From: Hyphomicrobiales bacterium
GTDB taxonomy: Bacteria; Pseudomonadota; Alphaproteobacteria; Rhizobiales; Xanthobacteraceae
Assembly (NCBI GenBank): GCA_016713235.1
Contig: JADJPN010000005.1
Coordinates: 124,001 to 188,000 of the forward strand
Length of the DNA stretch: 64,000 nucleotides
Direction of reading: 5' to 3'
Of this stretch, positions 36,483 through 44,971 are shown piece after piece (position 1 is the first letter of the stretch; every line of letters begins with the position of its first letter). The notes beneath the pieces were generated by a model. The model was not told where the DNA came from and did not search any database. It saw only the letters and a program-made list of their open reading frames with translations. Made by a program: the position numbers and the translations under genes.

Positions 36483-39194
36483 TCAGCTTGCCGCGCTGTC
36501 GTCATCCTCGCGGATGCGCTCAACCGACACAACCTTCTCATCGTCAGCGGTATCGAACACGATCACACCCTGGGTCGAACGGCCCGCGATACGAATACCC
36601 GGCACCGGAGTACGGATGAGCTTGCCGGCGTCGGTGACCAGCATGATTTGGTCGGTTTCCTCGACCGGGAACGAGCCGACGATGCGGCCATTCTTCTTGC
36701 CGAGCGACATGGCGACAATGCCTTTGCCGCCGCGGCCGGTGATCCGGTACTCGTAAGACGACGTGCGCTTGCCGTAACCCAAATCGGTGAGCGTGAGAAT
36801 GAATTGCTCGGCCGCGCCCATTTCCGCGTAGCGCTCCTGCGAGAGCTCGATCGCGCCGACTTTCTCCTCGTCGTCGGACTCCGTTTCGGCTTCTTCGCCA
36901 CGGCGCACGGCATTCGCAAGCTTGAGATAAGCGATGCGTTCCTCGCTGATCGCCTCGACATGCCGGATGATCGCCATCGAAATCAGCTTGTCGTCATCGT
37001 CGAGCTTGATGCCGCGCACGCCGGAAGAGTCGCGGCCCTTGAACACGCGCACTTCGCTGACCGGGAAGCGGATGCATTGGCCGCCCGCGGTCGAAAGCAG
37101 AATGTCGTCCGCATCGGTGCAGACCGCGACGTCGGCGATGGACTCGCCTTCGGCGAGCTTCATCGCAATGATGCCCGAGCGGCGGATGTCGACGAAATCG
37201 GAAAGCGCGTTCCGGCGCACGCCGCCCGCGGTCGTCGCGAACATGATGTTGAGTTTTTCGCGCTCCGCCGTATCGGACGGCATGGTGATGATCGAGGTGA
37301 TCGTCTCGTCGGTCTCGATCGGCAACAAATTGACGAACGCCTTACCGCGCGCTTGCGGCGCGGCAAGCGGCAGCTTCCAGACTTTCAGCGTGTAGGCGCG
37401 TCCGCGCGACGAGAAGAACAGCACTTCGTCATGCGTGCTTGCGACAAAGAGACGGCTCACGAAATCTTCTTCGCGCGTCTGCATGCCGGCGCGGCCTTTG
37501 CCGCCGCGGCGCTGGGCGCGATAGGTCGAAAGCGGCACACGCTTCACGTATCCGGCATGGGACACGGTCACGACCATATCTTCCGGCGTGATCAACGCTT
37601 CTTCGTCGATCTCGCCGACTTCCTCGCCGGAGATTTCCGTTTTGCGCGGTGTGGCGAACTCTTTCCTGATCTCGGCAAGCTCGGCCTTAATGATCGACTG
37701 GATGCGCGCACGGCTGCGCAGGATTTCCAGGTATTCGGCGATCTCCTTGCCGAGTCCGTCGAGTTCGGCTTCGATTTCGTCGCGGCCGAGCGCGGTCAGG
37801 CGTTGCAGGCGCAGATCGAGAATTGCACGCGCCTGCTCTTCGGATAATTTGTAGGTGCCCGCCGCCGAAACCTTGTGCCGGGGGTCGTCAATCAGTTCGA
37901 CCAGCGCCTTTACATCCTTGGCCGGCCAGTCGCGCGCCATCAATTGTTCGCGTGCGGTCTGCGGGTCCTTGGCGGCCCGGATCAGCCTGATGACTTCGTC
38001 GATATTCGCAACCGCGATCGCAAGACCCACCAAGATATGCGCGCGGTCACGCGCCTTGTTCAGCAGGAACTTGGTGCGGCGGCCGATGACCTCTTCGCGG
38101 AACGCGACGAAGGCCGAGATCAAATCCTGAAGATTGAGTGTCGCGGGCCGTCCGCCCGTCAACGCAACGATGTTCGCCGGGAACGACGATTGCAGCGCCG
38201 TGAAACGATAGAGCTGGTTCAGCACGATTTCTGATACCGCTTCGCGCTTCAGCTCGATCACGACACGCATGCCGTCGCGGCTCGACTCGTCGCGGATGTC
38301 GCCGATGCCGTCGATCTTCTTGTCGCGCACGAGTTCGGCGATGCGTTCGATCATCGATGCCTTGTTCACCTGATACGGGATCTCGGTGATGATGATCGAC
38401 TCGCGCTCGCGCTTGTCAGTTTCGATCGCGACGCGGCCGCGCACCATGATCGAGCCACGGCCGAGATGATACGCTTGGCGGATGCCGCCTTTGCCGAGGA
38501 TGATGCCGCCGGTCGGGAAGTCCGGACCCGGCACAATTTCGGTAAGCTCTTCGAGCGTGATGTCGGGCTTGTCGATCAGCGCGATGCAGGCGTCGATAAC
38601 TTCGCCGAGATTATGCGGCGGAATGTTCGTCGCCATGCCGACCGCGATGCCGCCGGCGCCATTGACCAGTAGGTTCGGGAACTTAGCTGGCAGGACCACC
38701 GGCTCGCGTTCGGAGCCGTCATAGTTGTCCTGAAAGTCGACGGTCTGCTTGTCGAGATCGTCGACGAGCGCGTTCGCAATCTTGCGCAGCCGGACTTCGG
38801 TGTAGCGCATCGCCGCCGGTGGATCGCCATCTACCGAGCCGAAGTTGCCCTGCCCGTCGACCAGCTCGACGCGCATCGAGAAATCCTGCGCCATGCGAAC
38901 GAGTGCGTCGTAGACGGACTGGTCGCCATGCGGGTGATACTTACCGATGACATCGCCGACGACACGCGCGGATTTGCGGTACGGCTTGTTCCATTCGTAG
39001 CCCTGTTCGTGCATCGAATAGAGAATGCGGCGATGCACCGGCTTCAAGCCGTCGCGGACATCCGGCAGCGCACGCGCCACGATCACGCTCATCGCGTAAT
39101 CGAGATACGAGCGGCTCAGTTCGTCCGTAATTGAAACGGGCTTGATATCCGAGGGCGGTAAGTCCCCCGGATTGGGTGTCTTTTCGTCGGCCAC
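36483..39194 (-). CDS. gyrA: DNA gyrase subunit A
   Basis: This 903-residue subunit cleaves and rejoins DNA during negative supercoiling. The catalytic tyrosine is Y131 (AAMRYTEVRL). The GyrA box is QRRGGKG, followed by the six-bladed C-terminal DNA-wrapping domain and an acidic tail. The quinolone-determining region reads GKYHPHGDQSVYDALVRMAQ, with Gln at the position of E. coli Ser83 and Asp retained at the Asp87 position. There is an acidic insertion (EEAETESDDEEKVG) in the C-terminal domain. It heads the gyrA-coaD-ppi-ppi-queA-tgt run. The frame is unbroken over 2.7 kb, in contrast with the damaged genes at the left end. Confidence 0.97.
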   Translation of the reverse strand: MADEKTPNPGDLPPSDIKPVSITDELSRSYLDYAMSVIVARALPDVRDGLKPVHRRILYSMHEQGYEWNKPYRKSARVVGDVIGKYHPHGDQSVYDALVRMAQDFSMRVELVDGQGNFGSVDGDPPAAMRYTEVRLRKIANALVDDLDKQTVDFQDNYDGSEREPVVLPAKFPNLLVNGAGGIAVGMATNIPPHNLGEVIDACIALIDKPDITLEELTEIVPGPDFPTGGIILGKGGIRQAYHLGRGSIMVRGRVAIETDKRERESIIITEIPYQVNKASMIERIAELVRDKKIDGIGDIRDESSRDGMRVVIELKREAVSEIVLNQLYRFTALQSSFPANIVALTGGRPATLNLQDLISAFVAFREEVIGRRTKFLLNKARDRAHILVGLAIAVANIDEVIRLIRAAKDPQTAREQLMARDWPAKDVKALVELIDDPRHKVSAAGTYKLSEEQARAILDLRLQRLTALGRDEIEAELDGLGKEIAEYLEILRSRARIQSIIKAELAEIRKEFATPRKTEISGEEVGEIDEEALITPEDMVVTVSHAGYVKRVPLSTYRAQRRGGKGRAGMQTREEDFVSRLFVASTHDEVLFFSSRGRAYTLKVWKLPLAAPQARGKAFVNLLPIETDETITSIITMPSDTAEREKLNIMFATTAGGVRRNALSDFVDIRRSGIIAMKLAEGESIADVAVCTDADDILLSTAGGQCIRFPVSEVRVFKGRDSSGVRGIKLDDDDKLISMAIIRHVEAISEERIAYLKLANAVRRGEEAETESDDEEKVGAIELSQERYAEMGAAEQFILTLTDLGYGKRTSSYEYRITGRGGKGIVAMSLGKKNGRIVGSFPVEETDQIMLVTDAGKLIRTPVPGIRIAGRSTQGVIVFDTADDEKVVSVERIREDDDSAAS

Positions 39195-39397
39195 GAGTGC
39201 GGATTATCCGGCTGAATTCAGTGCCCGTTTAGTAAACGATTCCGGCCGCCAAAGCCAGCAAATCAGCCCGTAAAACACAGCGGTTTCATAAGTAATTTCA
39301 ATAGCTTACAGGGTGTCATCCGCCGAATGTGACGCGGTGCATGATCTGGCCCGAAAGAGAGCCGTTCAATCGCGGCGAGAGTGGCATAATGGGCGGG

Positions 39398-39724
39398 CTA
39401 TACGCTCGCCTGATCGACTGAGATCGCTCCGCCGGCTGCGTTATCTACGGACACCGGGCTTTCGAACCACAGGATTTCGGGCTTCGCGCCATAGAGCTTC
39501 TCGACCCGCTCTCGCCACTCGCCGCTGTACACCTCTTCAGCCGCAGCGCGCGAGGTCCAGTGGTAGACGCCACCCGCCACGCGGCCGTCCGGTGAGACGA
39601 TGTAGTGCTTCCGTATCAATCCGTTCAATTTCACATACTTTGGCGCGCTCGATTGAAATCGTTTCGATGCTTCGTCGACCGTGATCGGCGACGGCAAGCG
39701 AAATTGCACCACGGTCGTAAACAT
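39398..39724 (-). CDS. YdhR-like monooxygenase-fold protein
   Basis: This 108-residue protein is a small dimeric alpha/beta-barrel type (FTTVVQFRLPSPITVDEASK, VKLNGLIRKHYIVSPDGRVA, GGVYHWTSRAAAEEVYSGEW). Relatives are annotated as putative monooxygenases, but their chemistry is mostly unknown. Among possible starts, the ATG at 39724 is six bases after GAGG; GTG 39736 and ATG 39727 are alternatives. It stands alone between gyrA and a MetX-like hydrolase gene. The gene is complete. Confidence 0.7.
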   Translation of the reverse strand: MFTTVVQFRLPSPITVDEASKRFQSSAPKYVKLNGLIRKHYIVSPDGRVAGGVYHWTSRAAAEEVYSGEWRERVEKLYGAKPEILWFESPVSVDNAAGGAISVDQASV

Positions 39725-39786
39725 CATGGACCTCACAATGTTGGGCGAACGGCGCGGGAATATCCCGCGCCGCTCTTAGCACGCGC

Positions 39787-40944
39787 TTACTTTTCCAGGA
39801 ACGCGGCGATCTGGTCTTTCGCTTGCGAGACTGCAACCACGCCAAGCAGATGGCCGTTCGGGCCTTCCAACTTCACGGTCTGCACAGGCGTGCCGTTCGC
39901 TGCGATCTTCTTTGCACCCTGCTCCACGATTTCGGCTGTGAAGACCAGATCGCTCGGCGCGTAGATCATCAGAGTCGGCGCCTTGATCTTCGAAATGTCC
40001 GCCGCGTACGTCTGGTTCGCCTTCACGAGATAGAGAAAGTGATTGGCGTCGGATGCGGCAGCGCGTGCTTTGCCGGCCGCATCCAGCACCGCTTCGATCT
40101 TGAATTTGGCGTTCATTGCGCTTGCGGGCGACTTGCCGTCTTCCGCCGGTGCCAGGCCAAACGCCTTCTCCGCCCACTGCCACTGGTTGGCATGCAGGGT
40201 CACGATCTTGAGTGCTGCGGCGAGGCCATCGTTCGGCGCTTCCTTGCCGTAATAGTCGCCGCCGTTCCATTTCGGATCGATCATGATCGGCGCGGCCCAG
40301 ACGTTCAGCCAGCCCGTGAGATATGCGCCCGGCTCGGCGGCGGCGATCACGGGGATGATCTTCTCGACCATTTCCGGATAGCCGGCGGCCCATTCATAGA
40401 CCTGCAAGCCGCCCATCGAAGCGCCTGCGACCGCTTTCAGCTTCTTGATGCCGAGGCTTTCGATCAGCGCCTTCTGCACGTTCACGAAGTCGCGCATCGT
40501 AACCAGCGGAAACGACATGCCGTAGGGCTTGCCGGTATCGGGATTGATGCTCGCCGGTCCAGTGGTAACCACGGGCGCGTTCGGCGAGAGATTTACGAGC
40601 GTATCGGACGAGATCACGTAGTACTTGTTGGTGTCGATCGCCTTGCCGGGACCGATGATCGCGTCCCAGTAACCCGCGGCCTTTTCGTCGGCTTTGTATT
40701 TTCCGAAGGCGTGGCTGGTGCCGGAGAAGAAGTGCGTAATCAGGATTGCGTTGGAGCGGTCGGCGTTCAGCGTGCCCGCAGACTGCCAACCGATCTTTAC
40801 GTTCTTGATCGTCTGACCGCCGACGGTCGTGTAGCTCGGCATCTCGAAGGTTTTCTTCTCGACGATCAGATCTTGCGAGAACGAAACCGAAGGAAGAAGA
40901 AGAGCGAATGCGGCCAGCGCCGCAAATCGAATTACGGATTTCAT
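39787..40944 (-). CDS. Secreted alpha/beta hydrolase of the homoserine acetyltransferase (MetX)-like family
   Basis: This 385-residue protein has a signal peptide (FAALAAFALLLPSVSFSQ), which true MetX enzymes lack. The fold and motifs match the MetX-like branch: GWQSAGTLNADRSNAILITH, the nucleophile elbow AGASMGGLQ, the aspartate in IYAPSDLVFTAE and the histidine in GPNGHLLG. A periplasmic esterase, lipase or acyltransferase is more likely than a methionine-pathway enzyme. The substrate cannot be predicted. The gene is complete and appears monocistronic. Confidence 0.82.
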   Translation of the reverse strand: MKSVIRFAALAAFALLLPSVSFSQDLIVEKKTFEMPSYTTVGGQTIKNVKIGWQSAGTLNADRSNAILITHFFSGTSHAFGKYKADEKAAGYWDAIIGPGKAIDTNKYYVISSDTLVNLSPNAPVVTTGPASINPDTGKPYGMSFPLVTMRDFVNVQKALIESLGIKKLKAVAGASMGGLQVYEWAAGYPEMVEKIIPVIAAAEPGAYLTGWLNVWAAPIMIDPKWNGGDYYGKEAPNDGLAAALKIVTLHANQWQWAEKAFGLAPAEDGKSPASAMNAKFKIEAVLDAAGKARAAASDANHFLYLVKANQTYAADISKIKAPTLMIYAPSDLVFTAEIVEQGAKKIAANGTPVQTVKLEGPNGHLLGVVAVSQAKDQIAAFLEK

Positions 40945-41125
40945 GGCGTGCTCCCATCCGCCGCAATGGTGCGGCGTTACCGTTATGCAACGCCTATTCG
41001 GCTATCCCGGCAAGAGCAAAATCGACAAAGCGTACGGCGCACGATCGTGAGCCAACAAATAATCAGGATGAAAAAGAAGGCAAAAAAGCCGGAGGCAAAC
41101 AACACTTGCTCCACACGTCGCCAAA

Positions 41126-41157
41126 ACGGGCGGAAATCTAAAAAGACTTCCGCCCGT
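41126..41157 (-). terminator. Probable intrinsic terminator downstream of the ycaC-like gene
   Basis: ACGGGCGGAA and TTCCGCCCGT form a perfect 10-bp stem with a 12-base AT-rich loop. Read on the minus strand the stem is followed by a short TTTT run. It lies 85 bases after the stop of the ycaC-like gene and should end the leftward pirin-ycaC transcript. Confidence 0.6.
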
Positions 41158-41241
41158 CGTTCTCGACTTCTTCATCCGGCCGCCGATGTGATCGATAGGT
41201 TCACTGGCCGGGGTATCTCGCGATCGGAGCGTGTAGCGAGA

Positions 41242-41932
41242 TTATTTCCGTGCCGAGTCGAGTTGCTCGTGGTTGGTGACGACTTCCTGAGCCTTGGCGT
41301 AGCTCTCGATCAGCAACTGATAGGCCGGGAATATCTTGGTGTAGATCCCCGCCCATTCCAGAGCGTCTGGCCGGTTCCACGTCTTCTGCAATTCGGAGGC
41401 GACAGCGGCGGTGTCCATCGGAACGACGCCCGACTGCACGACGCGAGCCAGCGTGATCTCCTGCGCCATCTTCGAGTACGTGCCCGAAGCGTCGATCACC
41501 GCGAACACCTTTGTAGCCGTCATGTGCGGCCGCGATGGCGGGGAACGCCATGCAGACGCTGGTGATCGTGCCGGCGATGATGAGAGTCTTGCGGCCTGTC
41601 GCCTTCACGGCAGCAACAAAGTCTGGGTTGTCCCAGGCGTTGATCTCGCCTTTGCGGGCCACATACTTTGCGTGTGGGGCATTCTCCTGAATCTCCGGGA
41701 TCAGGGGACCATTCGGTCCCTGCGGGACGGAGGCCGTGGTGATCACCGGCATTTTCGACAGCGTCGCCATTTTGGCCAAGGCGGCCGCATGGTTGCGCAG
41801 GACCGGCATCGGCATGTCGCCGACGGTCTGGAACAGGCCGCTCTGGTGATCGATCAGCAGCATCACTGCGTCGTCGGCGTCGATGATCGGCTTCTGGCCG
41901 TTGAAGTTTGCGATATTGGTCGAGGTTGTCAT
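41242..41932 (-). CDS. YcaC-like isochorismatase-family hydrolase (one frameshift)
   Basis: This cysteine hydrolase is of the nicotinamidase/isochorismatase superfamily. The triad is visible as D28 (MLLIDHQSG), K94 (YVARKGEINAW) and C127 (ITSVCMAFPA). Near base 41513 the frame breaks in HDGYK-VFAVIDASG because of one extra A; the protein then continues to TAA at 41242 (MAQEITLARVVQSGVVPMDT, LIESYAKAQEVVTNHE). With the shift repaired it has about 229 residues, normal for YcaC. Relatives are stress-linked and often lie with pirin under a LysR regulator, as here. The substrate is unknown. Confidence 0.84.
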
Positions 41933-42006
41933 CGTGAGTTCTCGTTTTTCTTCAAGTGTGTTGGGGGAAGGCGCGGAGGCGCTGGGAAAAGCGCCTCCGC
42001 GTTAGA

Positions 42007-42873
42007 TCAGGCGGCGATTTCGCCGAATTTTCCGTTCCGGAAATCGACCATCGCCTGCCGGATTTCGTCGGCGGTGTTCATGACGAAGGGGCCATGCATC
42101 ACCACCGGCTCGTCGATGGGCTCGCCGCCGAGAACGAGCAGGACTGCGTCGCTGCTTGCCTCGAGCGTTATTTCGCCGCCCTTTCGGTCGAGCAAAACGA
42201 ACTGCGCATCGCTGGCGACAGCGTCGCCGTTCACCTGCACCGTGCCCTTCAGCACGACGACCGCGGCGGTGTGCCCCTCGGGCAAGGTCAGCGAAGCGGC
42301 GCCGCCCTTGTTAAGACGCACATCCCATACTTCGATCGGCGTGAAGGTGTGCGCCGGACCACGCTTTCCGTTGTACTCGCCGGCGATGACCCGCAGCTTC
42401 CCGGCTCCATCTGGCAGGTTGACCGACGGAATGTCCGCATCAAGCAAGCTCTGGTAGCCCGGGTCGACGTTCTTGTCCTTGGCGGGCAAGTTCACCCAGA
42501 GCTGGACCATGTCGAGCGTCCCACCCTTTCGGGTAAACGCCTCGGAGTGGAACTCCTTGTGCAGGATGCCGCCGGCGGCAGTCATCCACTGCACGTCGCC
42601 GGGTCCGATGACACCACCGCGGCCGGTGGAATCGCGATGCTCGACCTCGCCGTCATAGACGATGGTGACGGTTTCGAAGCCGCGGTGAGGATGCGCGTCG
42701 ACGCCGCGCGGCTTCGTGGCCGGCGCGAATTTGGCCGGTCCGGCATAGTCGAGCATCAGGAATGGGCTCAGATGGTCGCCGTGGCTGGCGTGCGAGAACA
42801 GCGAGCGGACGGGAAACCCGTCGCCGACCCAATGGCCTCGCGGGGCGCTGTAGATACCCAGGACCTTTCTCAT
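42007..42873 (-). CDS. Pirin family protein
   Basis: This 288-residue bicupin has the pirin N-terminal cupin (VRSLFSHASHGDHLSPFLML), metal ligands in DAHPHRGFETVTIVYDGEVE and a downstream HKEFHSEAF. Bacterial pirins have quercetinase activity or act as redox-linked regulatory proteins. It is the first gene of a leftward pair with the ycaC-like gene (74 bp gap) and is divergent from a LysR regulator, a common arrangement in proteobacteria. The gene is complete. Confidence 0.9.
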   Translation of the reverse strand: MRKVLGIYSAPRGHWVGDGFPVRSLFSHASHGDHLSPFLMLDYAGPAKFAPATKPRGVDAHPHRGFETVTIVYDGEVEHRDSTGRGGVIGPGDVQWMTAAGGILHKEFHSEAFTRKGGTLDMVQLWVNLPAKDKNVDPGYQSLLDADIPSVNLPDGAGKLRVIAGEYNGKRGPAHTFTPIEVWDVRLNKGGAASLTLPEGHTAAVVVLKGTVQVNGDAVASDAQFVLLDRKGGEITLEASSDAVLLVLGGEPIDEPVVMHGPFVMNTADEIRQAMVDFRNGKFGEIAA

Positions 42874-42995
42874 GGTGTTTCTCCTTTGAACAACGCGGAA
42901 TTAGCGTCTTGTCGGGAAACACATAGCCGCGAGACAAACCGGGCTGTAGACGCCAGTATTGTGCTACACTGTCCTACAAATAGGACACTGGACGC

Positions 42996-43909
42996 ATGCA
43001 AGACCTGAACGATCTGCGCTTATTTGTAGAGGTGGTGGAGCAAAACGGGTTCGCCGCCGCCGCCCGTAAGCTCGGCATGCCGCGATCGCGGTTGAGCCGG
43101 CGGATCGGAATTCTGGAGGAACGCCTTGGCGTACGGCTGGTCCATCGCTCAACGCGGCGGTTCACCGTCACCGAGATCGGCAGGGAATATTACCGCCATT
43201 GCGTGGCGATGATGGTTGAGGCTGACGCCGCGCAGGACGTCATCGACCGCATGCGTTCCGAGCCGCAGGGCGTCGTGCGGGTAACCTGCCCTTCGTCGGT
43301 GATTTATTTCCAGCTCGGCGACATGATGGCGCGCTTCATGGAGCAATGCCCGAAAGTTGAGGTGCTGCTGGAAAGCACCAACCGGCGTGTTGATGTCATC
43401 CGCGAAGGCTTCGATATGGCGATCCGCGTGCGGTTTCCGCCACTCGAAGACAGCGAACTCGTGGTGCGAAAGCTCGCCGACAGTCCGCAGCGTCTGGTCG
43501 CAAGTCCAGTTCTCATAAAGATTTGGCGCGTCCGTTCCTGCCAACTGATCTAACGACGCTGCCGAGCCTGTCGTGGGACCCCACCAGGCTTGAGCACGAA
43601 TGGCAATTATTCGGTCCGGCGGGTGCGACAGCTACCGTCCGCCACCGGCCGCGTTTCGCCACGGAGGATATGGTGGCATTGCGATTGGCCGCACTGCGGG
43701 GCGTCGGCGCTTGTCAGTTCCCGACATTCGTCGTCGCCGAGGACATTGCGGCTGGCCGATTGATCGACCTGCTGCCGGACTGGTTGCCCAAAGCCGGCAT
43801 CATCCATGCGATGTTTCCGTCGAAACGAGGCTTGCTTCCCTCCGTGCGCGCGCTGCTCGACTTTCTAGTGGAGCAATATGCAGCGAAACAACCACTGGCG
43901 ACGGTATAG
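42996..43909 (+). CDS. LysR-family transcriptional regulator (one frameshift)
   Basis: The N-terminal winged helix is classic (LNDLRLFVEVVEQNGFAAAA, RKLGMPRSRLSRRIGILEER), followed by the effector domain (VVRVTCPSSVIYFQLGDMMA, RRVDVIREGFDMAIRVRF). The first frame ends at 43553; homology moves to another frame at about 43520 (PFLPTDLTTLPSL) and runs through DMVALRLAALRGVGACQFPT to TAG 43909. Repaired, it has about 304 residues, a normal length. It is divergent from pirin-ycaC and probably controls them from the 122-bp gap. The shift is likely a sequence error. Confidence 0.87.
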
Positions 43910-43933
43910 GCAAATCAACGTGCGCTTGAGACT

Positions 43934-44413
43934 TTAGAACGGAATGTCGTCGTCGAGTTCGCTGCGGCGGCCGCTGGCTGCGACGCGCGGCTTGGAAACC
44001 GGACCGTTCGAGCCGAAATCCGCGCTGCCGCCGTCATCCGACAGACCCGCGCCGCTGCTGCGGCCATCGAGCATCGTCAACGTCGAGTTGAAGTTCTGCA
44101 GCACGACTTCCGTGCTGTAGCGGTCGGCGCCGGTGTCCTTGTCCTGCCATTTGCGGGTCTGAAGCTGGCCCTCGATGTAAACCTTCGAACCCTTCTTCAG
44201 ATACTGCTCGGCGATCCGGCAAAGACCTTCGCTGAAGATCACCACGCGATGCCATTCGGTCTTCTCACGGCGCTCGCCAGTGGCTTTGTCCTTCCAGGAT
44301 TCCGAGGTTGCTATACGCAGATTGGCGATCGGCCGGCCGTCATTGGTTTTCCGGATTTCCGGATCAGCGCCAAGATTGCCGATGAGGATTACTTTGTTGA
44401 CGCTGCCAGCCAT
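43934..44413 (-). CDS. ssb: Single-stranded DNA-binding protein
   Basis: This 159-residue protein has the OB fold (SVNKVILIGNLGADPEIRKT, WHRVVIFSEGLCRIAEQYLK, VYIEGQLQTRKWQDKDTG), a flexible Gly/Ser linker and the acidic tip DDDIPF, which recruits repair and replication proteins. It is divergent from uvrA, and a LexA box lies about 130 bp upstream of its start. The gene is complete. Confidence 0.97.
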   Translation of the reverse strand: MAGSVNKVILIGNLGADPEIRKTNDGRPIANLRIATSESWKDKATGERREKTEWHRVVIFSEGLCRIAEQYLKKGSKVYIEGQLQTRKWQDKDTGADRYSTEVVLQNFNSTLTMLDGRSSGAGLSDDGGSADFGSNGPVSKPRVAASGRRSELDDDIPF

Positions 44414-44542
44414 GACGTACCTTCCTGTCGTTCCCGAAATTGCCGCTACCGGCGGCCCGGCACACTATCTCCGAACGGTCCCAAACCCTTTGGCGTTAAG
44501 AGTTTTTCCACAGGGGTAGCGCCGCGCGTGGAAAACTAGCGT

Positions 44543-44557
44543 GTTCTTGGTATGTTC
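44543..44557. promoter_or_regulatory. Alphaproteobacterial LexA (SOS) box
   Basis: GTTC-TTGGTAT-GTTC matches the alphaproteobacterial LexA consensus GTTC-N7-GTTC exactly. It lies between divergent ssb and uvrA, about 130 bp from the ssb start and 415 bp from the uvrA start. SOS control of both genes is known in this class. The match is exact, but binding is not shown. Confidence 0.8.
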
Positions 44558-44971
44558 TATACCCCACGAAGGCTTGCTGCAAGGGCATAAGTTCGTTTTT
44601 TGTGCCCCTCGTTATGGGTCATCATGAAGTTCATCCAGAGCGCGAATGTTCTCCTGACGTTCACGCCGCTGCAGCCCCTGAAAATTAACGATTATGACAG
44701 CACGACAACGACTTAGTCCGCACTGTTCTCCGGCCGCCCTATCCTGAGCAACCGGTTTTCGTTGTCTTGCTTGGCCTTTCTCGCTTGCCGCTGGCGCAAC
44801 ACCATCGCATTCGAGGCGCATGCCGGAATGACCGTGTCAGTCCTCGCGCGCATGCGTAACGAGGGCTGGCGAATGACTGCCGTTCTCACTATGTTCGCAG
44901 CGACGCTTTCCGAGATTCCGTTGATCCCGCCGCGCCATCAAAGGTGCGCTTGAACCGTGTAACGCACCGAA
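44558..44971. other. Intergenic leader upstream of uvrA, about 410 bp
   Basis: This stretch lies between the LexA box and the uvrA ATG. No conserved protein frame is visible; a 69-codon minus-strand frame (44612-44821) and a 63-codon plus-strand frame (44762-44953) look random. The uvrA promoter presumably lies close to the LexA box, which would leave a long 5' untranslated leader. I recognise no riboswitch. Confidence 0.4.

Noticed and set aside
36429..37847. 472-codon frame opposite gyrA
   Set aside because: Antisense shadow of a certain gene, with low-complexity composition and no recognisable domain.
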